A DNA stretch of 64,000 nt. It comes from an uncultured Clostridia bacterium. GTDB taxonomy: Bacteria; Bacillota; Clostridia; Lachnospirales; Anaerotignaceae. A model generated the notes under the pieces. That model worked only from the letters and a program-made list of their open reading frames with translations, had not been told where the DNA came from and made no database searches. Shown piece by piece: positions 1 through 7,594 of the stretch. A program made the translations under genes and the position numbers. The stretch's first letter is position 1; each line of letters begins with the position of its first letter. Where the stretch lies: assembly GCA_945868505.1 (NCBI GenBank), contig CAMBLO010000007.1, positions 1 through 64,000 of the forward strand, given 5' to 3'.

Positions 1-209
1 ATGGAAATCGTACATGTGTGTTCTGAAACAAAAAAGATGATTTTTGGCGATTCGTTGAAGGAGATTATTCTTTTGGGTTCGTACGCTAGAGACGAAAATA
101 TGATTGTGTGATTTCTGCTGTATTTCAAAACTATGAAATATTTATGAAGTACGCTGATATTTCGAGCTTTCATCAAAATGTGATGAAAGATGGAGTTAAA
201 ATCGTATAG
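1..209 (+). pseudogene. Broken MNT-type nucleotidyltransferase remnant
   Basis: The first 36 codons read as the start of a minimal nucleotidyltransferase, with the signature GSYARDE after a Leu-Lys-Glu-Ile strand, and stop at 109-111. The conserved Asp-x-Asp metal-binding part that normally follows is missing. From about 111 to a TAG at 207-209, another frame reads as a plausible family C-terminus ending FHQNVMKDGVKIV. This looks like an internal deletion plus frameshift. It may also be cut at the left edge, although an ATG sits exactly at position 1. Genes of this family often sit in toxin-antitoxin-like cassettes, which fits the next two genes. Recognition is from memory of the motif. Confidence 0.6.
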
Positions 210-235
210 ATTTTTATGAGATTGGAGAATGATTT

Positions 236-703
236 ATGGGAACAGTTTTGCTTTATCATGGAAGTGGAGAAATAGCTGAATTCCCTGCAATTCGTAAAAC
301 AAAATATACGAAAGATTTTTCATGGGGGTTTTACTGTACAAGTAGCTATGTACAGGCTTATAGATGGGCAGAGCGTCGAAATAAAGGCGGTATTGTTAAT
401 GTCTATTCTTATACTGAAGATAGTTCATTGAGAATACTGAGATTCGATAAGATGACAGATGAATGGCTTGACTTCATTGGAAAGTGCAGAAATGGGTATA
501 TCCATGATTACGATATCGTGGAAGGTCCTATGGCCGATGATACCATCTGGAATTTTGTGAATGATTTTTTAAGCGGGAATATTAGCAGAGAAGTGTTCTG
601 GGAATATGCAAGATTCAAGTATCCTACCCATCAGATTAGCTTTCATTCTATGAAAGCTTTGTCCTGTCTGAAGTTTGAGAGGAGTGAGCAGGTTGGACAA
701 TAA
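236..703 (+). CDS. DUF3990 family protein, ADP-ribosyltransferase-like candidate toxin
   Basis: This 155-residue protein starts LLYHGSGEI, a hallmark of DUF3990. It later has GFYCTSS, a WAERR helix, the EWLDFI...CR block, DYDIVEGPMADD and a C-terminal QISFHSMKALSCLKF. As I recall, DUF3990 belongs to the ADP-ribosyltransferase-like fold clan, so NAD-dependent modification of a target is a reasonable inference, but no activity can be read from the sequence. The start is an ATG with GGAGAA about 8 bases upstream. The stop overlaps the start of the next gene, which indicates translational coupling. The pair lies beside a broken nucleotidyltransferase at the end of a mobile element, consistent with an accessory toxin-antitoxin or defence role. 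Confidence 0.75.
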   Translation: MGTVLLYHGSGEIAEFPAIRKTKYTKDFSWGFYCTSSYVQAYRWAERRNKGGIVNVYSYTEDSSLRILRFDKMTDEWLDFIGKCRNGYIHDYDIVEGPMADDTIWNFVNDFLSGNISREVFWEYARFKYPTHQISFHSMKALSCLKFERSEQVGQ

Positions 704-1142
704 TTTTTGTAAAATGAAAAATGATATATTTTACGTATGTACTTTGATTGAGTTCACTGCCAGAAAAACAAAGAATCATAGGAGTGATCTTATCAAAAAA
801 TTTACGAAAGAAGATGTAAAGCATATGTTAAAAGTTGCTGAGATCAATCATTGTTTATCATTTGAACAGGTTTCAGATGAACTGATTGAGGATTTTAATA
901 TTGTCAATGGTGATTTTGATACGGTGGCAGAATGCAAATATACTATTCCGTCTGAAACATCTATCGGCAGAGTATATCAGGAGCTTGTGCTTTATACGAT
1001 GAAAAACGATGCAGCACAAGGGATTATTGATGTGTTTTCTTCCTTTATCAGTGACGAAATTTCGGATTTTAACTCAAATGTTTATTATAGCAATCCGGAT
1101 TATCTGAGATGTTCTTATGATGAAGGTAAACTGCTAGCATAA
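693..1142 (+). CDS. Small partner protein of the DUF3990 gene, candidate antitoxin
   Basis: The product is about 149 residues and soluble, with no signal peptide. Notable blocks are IFYVCTLIEFTARKTKNHR, then an HCLSFEQVSDELIEDF block, and a C-terminal FISDEISDFNSNVYYS. I recall this type of protein next to DUF3990 genes but know no assigned function. I chose the TTG at 693 because GAGAGGAGTG ends 7 bases before it and it gives an 11-base overlap with the upstream stop. An in-frame ATG at 714 is the alternative, and the TTG at 675 has no ribosome site. A role as neutralising partner of the upstream protein is inferred only from tight coupling. Confidence 0.6.
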   Translation: MDNNFCKMKNDIFYVCTLIEFTARKTKNHRSDLIKKFTKEDVKHMLKVAEINHCLSFEQVSDELIEDFNIVNGDFDTVAECKYTIPSETSIGRVYQELVLYTMKNDAAQGIIDVFSSFISDEISDFNSNVYYSNPDYLRCSYDEGKLLA

Positions 1143-1166
1143 GAAAAACGAAAAAATTTAATGAGT

Positions 1167-1216
1167 GCAGGAATGATTTAAAGCAGATTGTTTTGAATTG
1201 TTCCTGCTTTTTTATT
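1167..1216 (+). terminator. Long-loop hairpin with T-run, just upstream of the methylase gene
   Basis: The arms GCAGGAA (1167-1173) and TTCCTGC (1201-1207) are followed by TTTTTTATTTT. The loop is 27 bases, unusually long. It lies only about 22 bases before the next start codon, so it could terminate the upstream pair or gate the downstream gene. Confidence 0.5.
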
Positions 1217-1238
1217 TTCAGAAAAGGATGATTGAAAA

Positions 1239-2036
1239 ATGAAACAAAAGAACAGACCCTTTTATGGGAAAACTGATACCGAAAAAAAACTGTTCCAAAG
1301 GCTTTGTACTTTAGAAGGGCGATATCGCATAAGTGAGGTATTCCGTGACTTCCTGCAATACTGTGCGCATTTTATCAGCAATCTGGTTGATGGCGTGCAT
1401 CGACAGGAACGCAGGGAAGCATTGGAAGAATTGAACCAAAAATATGAAAGACGGTTTAACTTCCATGAATGCCTGCAGCTGCTAGCAAGAGCGATGCAGG
1501 AGAACCAAGAATGCGGAGAACTAAGAGATGTTCTGGGGGCGATTTTTGAAGCAATTGGTCTGTCCAATGAGCGAAATGGACAGTTTTTTACGCCGGAGAA
1601 CATCAGTCGCATGATGGCTAAGATGATGATTGGTAATAAGGTTCAGGAATTTACGGAAAAACCATATATTACGGTCAGTGATCCATGTATTGGTTCCGGT
1701 CGTATGCTCCTTGCATTTGCCAATGAACTGCAGGAAATGGGCTATAACTAATGTGAAAAGATGGCGGCACTGGCAGTGGATGTCGATATGACCTGTGTTT
1801 TTATGTCATATATCCAGCTGAGCCTGTATGGCGTGCCGGCAGTTGTTGTGCATGGGAACAGTCTGTCCGTAGAGGAGTGGTCCAGATGGTATACCCCAGC
1901 CTATGTCTGGGGCGGTTGGGTGTTTCGCCAAAACCTGTCTATCACAGATAGGATACCTGAGGATGATCTGAAATTGCAGGAGCTGCAGAAAACAGAGCTT
2001 CTGAATGTATTAGCCGAACTGGATAAAGTATCGTAA
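1239..2036 (+). pseudogene. N6-adenine DNA methylase (HsdM-like), interrupted by an in-frame TAA
   Basis: The reading frame begins MKQKNRPFYGK and reaches the AdoMet-binding motif I, DPCIGSGRMLL, around residue 148, preceded by NGQFFTPENIS, typical of N6-adenine methylases of the HsdM/type I-like fold. A TAA at 1749-1751 stops it. The same frame then continues from the ATG at 1761 (MAALAVDVDMTC, then LYGVPAVVVHGNSL) to a TAA at 2034-2036. The two parts join without any frame change, so a single base change (TAT to TAA) probably inactivated the gene. Truncated methylases of this kind are common in conjugative elements. No restriction or specificity subunit is nearby. The second part has no convincing ribosome site of its own. 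Confidence 0.75.
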
Positions 2037-2056
2037 CAGATGATTTTTTAGTGTGT

Positions 2057-2102
2057 GCCGAGGAAGGGATTCTTTAATGATTTTTTCCTCGGCTATTTTT
2101 TT
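2057..2102 (+). terminator. Hairpin terminator upstream of the PcfK-like gene
   Basis: GCCGAGGAA (2057-2065) pairs with TTCCTCGGC (2085-2093) and is followed by TATTTTTTT. The start codon of the next gene is only 14 bases further on. The arrangement matches the hairpin at 1167-1216. Confidence 0.7.
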
Positions 2103-2115
2103 AGGAGGAATTTGA

Positions 2116-2964
2116 ATGGATATTTTCAAGAGAATGGCACAAGGCACAACAACAGATTTTGGCGTATTTAAGTCGAAAAACATGATAAAGGAGCCGGTGG
2201 CAGAACCAACGAAAGAGGAAGAAAAAAAAGCGACAGAAACAAACCCATTCCCGCAGCAGTCAGAGGAATCTGTAAATGCAGAGCCTTTTCAGACGGGGGA
2301 CGCAAATACAGGGGGAGAGCCGCCTAAAAAAGAGGAGGCCCCAAAACTGGATGAGCAGGATGAAAAAATGATGGAAAAAACAAAGAAGGCAGAGCCGGAG
2401 TCAGGGAAGGTCATTCAGTTTAGGCAGCCGGAGAGCACCAATGAGGAGGCATCTATCAAGCTGGAGGCTGAGCTGGAAACGGCAAAAAATACGTTGTTGC
2501 CTGTTTTTCCTATCGTTCGGTATCTGAAGAACAAGTGTATGGCAGATAGCAATTTTGCAGCATTGGTTCTGGATGAGAGAAAAACACTGGGGAAATGCTT
2601 CGATTATGTGATGGGGGAGGTTAAGAAAGCCTTGAACAGCCAAAATGGCTGGCTGGACGATACGGAGGTATATGCCTATGCAGAAACCTATTACATGACC
2701 AGTGAGGAGGAACTTGAACGGATTGCTGCCGAAAAAGCAGAGGCCGAGAAAAAACGCAGAGAGGAAGTTGAGAAAAAACGGAAGGAACAGGAAGAAAAAC
2801 GAATAAAGGCCGCCAAGGCGAATAAGAAGAAAAGGACTGCTTCTGAAAAGGCGAAAGCAGGGATTACGCAAGAGGCGGATTCTATAACGGAATCAAAACC
2901 TGAACCGGAGCAAGAGGCAAAGAATACTCCTGTCCTGCAGGAACAGCTTTGTCTGGATATGTAA
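2116..2964 (+). CDS. PcfK-like (AcrIIA9-family) conjugative element protein
   Basis: This 282-residue protein has a Pro/Glu/Lys-rich, probably disordered N-terminal third, and a compact domain at about residues 122-200 containing LLPVFPIVRYLKNKC and a GWLDDTEVYAYAETYY block. That domain matches the PcfK-like family, some members of which have been reported as the Cas9 inhibitor AcrIIA9. A long charged coiled coil of Glu-Lys-Arg-Ala repeats follows. Start: ATG with TTAGGAGGA upstream. It is directly followed by a PcfJ-like gene, the usual order in conjugative plasmids and elements. Whether this member inhibits Cas9 cannot be judged from sequence, and no CRISPR system is in the window. Confidence 0.65.
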   Translation: MDIFKRMAQGTTTDFGVFKSKNMIKEPVAEPTKEEEKKATETNPFPQQSEESVNAEPFQTGDANTGGEPPKKEEAPKLDEQDEKMMEKTKKAEPESGKVIQFRQPESTNEEASIKLEAELETAKNTLLPVFPIVRYLKNKCMADSNFAALVLDERKTLGKCFDYVMGEVKKALNSQNGWLDDTEVYAYAETYYMTSEEELERIAAEKAEAEKKRREEVEKKRKEQEEKRIKAAKANKKKRTASEKAKAGITQEADSITESKPEPEQEAKNTPVLQEQLCLDM

Positions 2965-2978
2965 AGGAGGGCTGGGTT

Positions 2979-4871
2979 ATGGCAAAGAGCACATTGAAAA
3001 AGTATGTTTTAAGAAAAGTGCCGGTACAGATGGCAACAGCCCATACAATCAGTCAGGCAAAGAGAAATGAAAATATGACCTATTTTATCAAGGCGGCGGT
3101 AAAAATCATTGACCACAAGCGTATGCTGCTTCTACATGTGTATCATCGGGAAAAATTGATTCATGGTGATACTGCACCACTATTCCGCATTTTTATGACA
3201 AAGGAGGATTATATCTCCCAGTACTATCAGAATGGCGAACCAAGCTGGCGCACCGGAAGAATGGAGTCTATGATGGACTGCTACTGGTCTGGACCCAGAG
3301 TGATTTGCAGTGACGACAGTTCTGAAAAAGCCATTCAGTCCTACTTGTCAAAAAAATCTGATGATTCTGCGGTCAGGATGATTATGAGGGCTCAGGCCCA
3401 TATCATGGAAAAACGGCTACAGGAGAAGCACAAAAAGATAATGCGAGAGATCGACCGAAAGATGTGGCTTATAAAAGAACTGCCAAAGGATTTTAAACAC
3501 TGGGTCGATAAAACAGGGCTGCCCCGGAGCCGATATATCTATTATCAGTACAGCAGGCGAAAATATCTGGACGGCTATTGTACCCATTGTGAGCAGGAGG
3601 TTAAGGTCAGTGGCATAAGACACCGTTCGGAAGGCTTTTGCCCGAATTGCGGTGTAAGAGTCACCTTCCTTGCGGAAAGCAGAGCGAAGCATGTGCAGGA
3701 CTGGGGTGTTGTCGCGTATTTTCAGAAAACATCTGATGGCTTTGTAATCCGACATTTCTCTGTAACAAAGAGATATGGTCAGGATTATAGACATCCCGAA
3801 CTTTTTATTTTTGAATTGAAACGGGATTTCTTTGACGGTAATGAATTTGATTTCTATGAATGGAGGGTGTTTCGTTCGTCCGGAAAGGTCAGATGGTGTG
3901 ATGGATGGATGAAGTATTACCCCGACGATGCCATTATTTATACCAAAAACCTGGATAAAGCATTGAAAGGGACAAGATATCAGTACTGTGCGCTGAAGGA
4001 ATATGCTTTGAATAATAAAGAACTGGGTGTAAGACCCTATAACTATCTGTATGAATACAGGAGAAAGCCGTACATCGAATATCTTGTAAAGCTAGGGTTA
4101 AATCGATTGGTGTATGAGTTATGCCATACGCAGTACTGCACGAATCCTTTGAATAGCGGAGGGAATTCTATCCCGACCATACTTGGTGTGCCAAAACAGG
4201 ATATTCACGTCGTACAGGAACTGGATATGAATATGAATCAGCTTTCTATCTATAAAAAACTGATTGCAATGGATATACGGATGAATGGGGAAGAATTTCT
4301 GCGGTTCTATCATAGATATTATGATCAAACAAATACCATCTTCAAAATAATGAGATATACGACGCTGCATAAGGCGGAACGGTATTGTGAGAAGTTTGTT
4401 GATGACAGACAGGACTATAAAAATATTCTGCATACATGGAAAGACTACATTGATTTCTGTGAAGAATTGGGATATGACCTGCACAACAGTTTTGTTCTGT
4501 TCCCAAAAAAATTGCAGGATTCCCATGATGAGGCGGCAAAAGAGGTGACAAGACGTCGGGAAAAGGCAAGAAAAGACCAGATTCGAAAAGAAGAAAGAAA
4601 AGCAAAAAAATTGCTGCAAGGATATCAGAAATTATACCCATGGTCGGAAGGCGAGTTTTGTATTGTCGTTCCAAAGGATCTCTTTGAAATCAAGGAGGAA
4701 GGACATGCCTTGGCTCGTGTTATTTCCCACTATGAGTCTATTATTGACAAATATTCTATGAGAAAAAAGATTGGAAGATCTGGCATGGCAAAATACGAAA
4801 TTGATCAGGATGTCAAAAGATCTTTAGAGGTTTCTTTGGTTGTTGCGGTTTTGAACTATAAAGTTCGTTAA
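2979..4871 (+). CDS. PcfJ-like protein of a conjugative element, C-terminus divergent
   Basis: This is a 630-residue PcfJ-type protein. A zinc-ribbon pattern is visible as YCTHC near residue 200 and FCPNCG near 222. The C-terminal part has many Lys/Arg residues followed by FCIVVPKDLFEIKEEGHAL. In relatives I recall, that stretch continues into an HCVGTY-type motif. Here it changes to ARVISHYESIIDKY and ends in unrelated sequence, so the last 50 or so residues probably come from a rearrangement and the protein may be non-functional. The ATG at 2979 has AAGGAGG 9 bases upstream; the open frame extends back to a TTG at 2949, which would overlap the upstream gene. Exact function of the family is unknown. 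Confidence 0.65.
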   Translation: MAKSTLKKYVLRKVPVQMATAHTISQAKRNENMTYFIKAAVKIIDHKRMLLLHVYHREKLIHGDTAPLFRIFMTKEDYISQYYQNGEPSWRTGRMESMMDCYWSGPRVICSDDSSEKAIQSYLSKKSDDSAVRMIMRAQAHIMEKRLQEKHKKIMREIDRKMWLIKELPKDFKHWVDKTGLPRSRYIYYQYSRRKYLDGYCTHCEQEVKVSGIRHRSEGFCPNCGVRVTFLAESRAKHVQDWGVVAYFQKTSDGFVIRHFSVTKRYGQDYRHPELFIFELKRDFFDGNEFDFYEWRVFRSSGKVRWCDGWMKYYPDDAIIYTKNLDKALKGTRYQYCALKEYALNNKELGVRPYNYLYEYRRKPYIEYLVKLGLNRLVYELCHTQYCTNPLNSGGNSIPTILGVPKQDIHVVQELDMNMNQLSIYKKLIAMDIRMNGEEFLRFYHRYYDQTNTIFKIMRYTTLHKAERYCEKFVDDRQDYKNILHTWKDYIDFCEELGYDLHNSFVLFPKKLQDSHDEAAKEVTRRREKARKDQIRKEERKAKKLLQGYQKLYPWSEGEFCIVVPKDLFEIKEEGHALARVISHYESIIDKYSMRKKIGRSGMAKYEIDQDVKRSLEVSLVVAVLNYKVR

Positions 4872-5290
4872 TGAATGGACTTGTACCTGAAAACTAAATA
4901 TTGTGCAAACGGATAACAGATAATGATACTTCTGTTCAGCCTCAGTCCGAGCGTTAAGAGCGTCGCAGGCAAAGGGAGCAGGCCGTCTGGAAGAGGGCAG
5001 GTTATGAAAACCTATGGGTATATGCCGTTCGTTTGCTGGAACACCTATTTTTAATATTTAAGTATGTGATTTGAACAGGAACACAATGGGTAAAATGAAA
5101 GAATATGGGGCTTTTATGGCACCTAATTCAGTATCTGGATGCCATAGAACAATATGAAAAAGAAATTGAAAGAATGGTTTATACGGTCGATGATATTCAA
5201 AAGATACTGGGAATTGGAAGAAGTATGTTAAGAAACTAGTAATAAAACTTCTATATTCTGGGAATAAAACAATATAAAGGAGGTTTTAGC
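4872..5290. other. Scrambled spacer between PcfJ-like gene and recombinase block
   Basis: No intact gene is visible. A fragment at 5105-5239 encodes 44 residues ending VYTVDDIQKILGIGRSMLRN, which resembles the first helix-turn-helix of an excisionase-like or MerR-like DNA-binding domain cut off after the recognition helix. The stretch 4915-5045 is richer in G and C than its surroundings and has short self-complementary parts, but I do not recognise it as a known RNA. Confidence 0.45.
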
Positions 5291-5446
5291 ATGATAGATA
5301 ATAAAGAATCACATGATTTGGGAATGTGTGTCTTGCTCATGCTTCTAAATAACAAAATGTTCGAGAACGGCATGATTTCGGAGTCTATGAGAAATAAAAT
5401 TTCTTCTGAAATCAATTTGGATTATCAGAAGGCACGGACAGTATAA
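5291..5446 (+). CDS. Small hypothetical protein (51 residues) upstream of recombinase
   Basis: ATG with AAAGGAGG 7 bases upstream, an excellent ribosome site. The product begins MIDNKESHDLG, has a hydrophobic MCVLLMLL segment, then a charged amphipathic helix ending in QKARTV. I do not recognise the family. Its place before a serine recombinase suggests an element-encoded accessory or a truncated recombination factor. It could also be a fragment of a longer gene. Confidence 0.5.
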   Translation: MIDNKESHDLGMCVLLMLLNNKMFENGMISESMRNKISSEINLDYQKARTV

Positions 5447-5457
5447 ATTTGGTAAGG

Positions 5458-5516
5458 CTGATTTTGTTGCATTAAAGCGTATGTTTCAATTATAATGAAG
5501 AAGCATACAAAATCAG
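5458..5516 (+). repeat. Inverted repeat before the recombinase ribosome site
   Basis: CTGATTTTGT (5458-5467) and ACAAAATCAG (5507-5516) are perfect complements with a 39-base loop, ending about 6 bases before the Shine-Dalgarno sequence of the recombinase. It could be an operator or a long-loop hairpin that controls the recombinase. Confidence 0.55.
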
Positions 5517-5537
5517 GCCTCCAAAGGAGGACTAATA

Positions 5538-7196
5538 GTGGATATTTTTAGAGTCAGAGAAGAATTGCGATTCAAGTCAATCAGGGACATTCCTTTACGG
5601 GTAACCTATTATGCTCGTGTTAGTAGCGAAAGAGATGAACAGTTGAATTCCCTGAATAACCAGCAGTTATATTATGAGGAGTATATCAAATCAAATCCTA
5701 AATGGACCTATGTGAAGGGGTATGTTGATGAAGGGATTACAGGTATTACAACAAAAAAGAGAGAGAACTTTCATCGAATGATCGATGATGCTATTGCCGG
5801 CAAATTTGATTATATTGTTACAAAGGAAATCTCTCGTTTTGCCAGAAATACTCTGGATAGTATTGGATATACCAGACAACTGCTCTCAAACGGGGTCGCA
5901 GTCTTTTTCCAAAATGATAATATCAATACTCTAGATGAAGATAGCGAATTTCGTTTGACGATTATGGCGGGTGTAGCACAGGATGAGGTAAGAAAATTAT
6001 CCAGTCGTGTAAAGTTTGGCCATAAACAGGCGATTAAGAATGGTGTAGTACTGGGAAATTCTCATTTGTATGGTTATAACAAAGAAAAAGGGAAACTAAC
6101 GATTAATGAGGAAGAAGCTAAGATGATCCGTTTCATCTTTGAAAGCTATGCAACGGGGGAAATGTCAACACCGAAGATTGAAGAAGCTTTATTTGAAATG
6201 GGTTACCGCAGCTATAAAGGCGGAAAAATCCATCGCGGTGTGATAAAGAACATTATCCGAAATCCAAAGTATAAAGGATATTATGTAGGGAATAAAGTGA
6301 AAATCGTAGATATGTTTACGAAAAAACAGCTTTTCCTTCCTGAGGAAGAATGGGTCATGTATAAGGATGAAGAAGGAGAAATCGTACCCGCTATTGTAAG
6401 CGAAGAAGTTTGGGAGGAAGCCAATCGCATTTATAGAATGAGAGGGGATGTCATTAAGACTAGACGGGGCTCATTTAAAAGAGATAACCTTTTTACAGGA
6501 AAAATCATTTGCGCAGAACATCAGGTTCCTTATTGGCTAAGATCACGGAAAGATCGTCATGGCAATATCAATGGGACTTGGATTTGTAGTCATAAGATAA
6601 AAAATGGATATGCTGAATGCGAATCCGTTTCAATTATGGAAAAAGAGTTGTTAGAGATTTTAATGGGAGTTTTGCAGGAAATCAGCGGCAATTTCGATGA
6701 TGCTGTGGAACGCTTTATTGAAATCTATAAAAAATCTGTACAGGCTACTGATTATAGTGGCGAATTGAAAAAACTAAATGAAGAACTAGATAAAGTGAAT
6801 AGGAAAAAAGATAAAATACTGGAATTTAACTTGGATGGACAGCTTTCGGATAAGGAGTTCTTAAGGCGGAATGAAATTCTCAATGAAGAATTAGAAAGGT
6901 TGGAGGAAAAAATTGAGGAAATTGAATTGTTACAGGATAACAGTCAATTAGATTTGGAAGAAATCTATAGATTAAAGAATAATCTTAAGAGTTTTGATGT
7001 ATTCAAACCGGAAGATTTTACGCAAAACATCATTAATCTGTTTATTGACAAAATATATGTAGAGCCAATCGGAAATCGGCGTATGCAGTTGAAAATTGTA
7101 TTAAATACAGGCGAAACACACAAGAGGGGTTATGAAAAAAAGTCTGTAGGTGAAAAATGTGAGGCCCGTTCGGGCCACACGTTTTTAACCATATAA
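5538..7196 (+). CDS. Large serine recombinase (site-specific integrase/transposase)
   Basis: The 552-residue protein has the resolvase-type catalytic domain, with YYARVS placing the nucleophilic Ser at residue 29 and EISRFARN and DNINT blocks further on. A recombinase domain (about residues 160-290) follows, then a zinc-ribbon region (Cys/His/Cys/Cys between about 317 and 360), and a coiled coil around 407-484. Such enzymes insert and excise mobile elements through a covalent serine-DNA intermediate. The start is GTG at 5538 with AAAGGAGG 8 bases before. The last residues (after about NTGETHKRGY) overlap a terminator-like hairpin and the 3' end of the convergent spore-protein gene, so the C-terminal tail may come from the integration junction rather than the original gene. 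Confidence 0.92.
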   Translation: MDIFRVREELRFKSIRDIPLRVTYYARVSSERDEQLNSLNNQQLYYEEYIKSNPKWTYVKGYVDEGITGITTKKRENFHRMIDDAIAGKFDYIVTKEISRFARNTLDSIGYTRQLLSNGVAVFFQNDNINTLDEDSEFRLTIMAGVAQDEVRKLSSRVKFGHKQAIKNGVVLGNSHLYGYNKEKGKLTINEEEAKMIRFIFESYATGEMSTPKIEEALFEMGYRSYKGGKIHRGVIKNIIRNPKYKGYYVGNKVKIVDMFTKKQLFLPEEEWVMYKDEEGEIVPAIVSEEVWEEANRIYRMRGDVIKTRRGSFKRDNLFTGKIICAEHQVPYWLRSRKDRHGNINGTWICSHKIKNGYAECESVSIMEKELLEILMGVLQEISGNFDDAVERFIEIYKKSVQATDYSGELKKLNEELDKVNRKKDKILEFNLDGQLSDKEFLRRNEILNEELERLEEKIEEIELLQDNSQLDLEEIYRLKNNLKSFDVFKPEDFTQNIINLFIDKIYVEPIGNRRMQLKIVLNTGETHKRGYEKKSVGEKCEARSGHTFLTI

Positions 7197-7354
7197 CCGC
7201 CAACATAGCCGTTCTGGGCAGATGTCAGGTCGCCGTTATAGCCCTTTTTCAGAGGTACACCGATTTCATTTGCTACTTCAAATTTGAACTGCTCCATGGC
7301 TGCTCTTGCTTCGGGTACGTTGATTCTATTGCTGTTTGTATTATTGTTGCTCAT
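7130..7354 (-). CDS. Alpha/beta-type small acid-soluble spore protein, altered C-terminus
   Basis: After an Asn/Ser-rich start the protein has the alpha/beta SASP signature: NVPEARAAMEQFKFEVANEIGV, then GYNGDLTSAQNG and VGGYMVK. These proteins coat and protect DNA in dormant spores and are degraded at germination; the cut occurs in the Phe-Glu-Val-Ala-Asn-Glu-Ile-like region. Relatives continue after GGYMVK with a basic amphipathic tail. Here it reads NVWPERASHF and ends in sequence shared with the opposing recombinase gene, suggesting that the element replaced the native 3' end. The ATG has GGAGGTT 6 bases upstream. The DNA-binding core is intact, so it may still work. Confidence 0.85.
   Translation of the reverse strand: MSNNNTNSNRINVPEARAAMEQFKFEVANEIGVPLKKGYNGDLTSAQNGYVGGYMVKNVWPERASHFSPTDFFS
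7159..7186. terminator. Bidirectional hairpin inside the recombinase/spore-protein overlap
   Basis: GTGAGGCCCG and CGGGCCACAC flank a TT loop, with one mismatch in the stem. Runs of T follow on both strands (GTTTTT to the right, ATTTTT to the left). It lies inside both open reading frames, which indicates that at least one frame has been extended past its natural stop. Confidence 0.6.
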
Positions 7355-7398
7355 TGTAATAACCTCCTTGAATTTGCTTTGTTTTGGTGTTGCAAGGT

Positions 7399-7428
7399 TA
7401 GTATGTCTCGTGGAGAGCTGTTTATGTT
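7399..7428 (-). promoter_or_regulatory. Probable sigma-G/F forespore promoter for the SASP gene
   Basis: Read on the minus strand, CATACTA (7405-7399) is a sigma-G type -10 box, and ACATA lies 17 bases upstream at 7427-7423 as a candidate -35. It sits about 45 bases before the SASP start codon. Forespore expression of SASP genes from such promoters is well known. The rest of 7355-7594 holds no gene that I can support. Confidence 0.55.
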
Positions 7429-7594
7429 AGGAACATACTGCCATGAAAGTTGGCGTTTTTTAGCAGTTTCGCACATATCTTGGATATTGGCAGACCGTGG
7501 GAAAACTCTTGGGATTTTTTGTCGGAACATGATTGACAGGAGGATTTTTGGGGAATATCATAGATAGGAATGATTTTTTAGGAGGAAAACCCAA

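Noticed and set aside
4915..5045. Possible structured RNA in the element spacer
   Set aside because: Some self-complementarity, but it does not match any riboswitch, group II intron domain V or tmRNA pattern I know.
7379..7567. 62-codon open frame between the SASP gene and pepD
   Set aside because: It has no ribosome site and covers the SASP promoter; composition is not coding-like.
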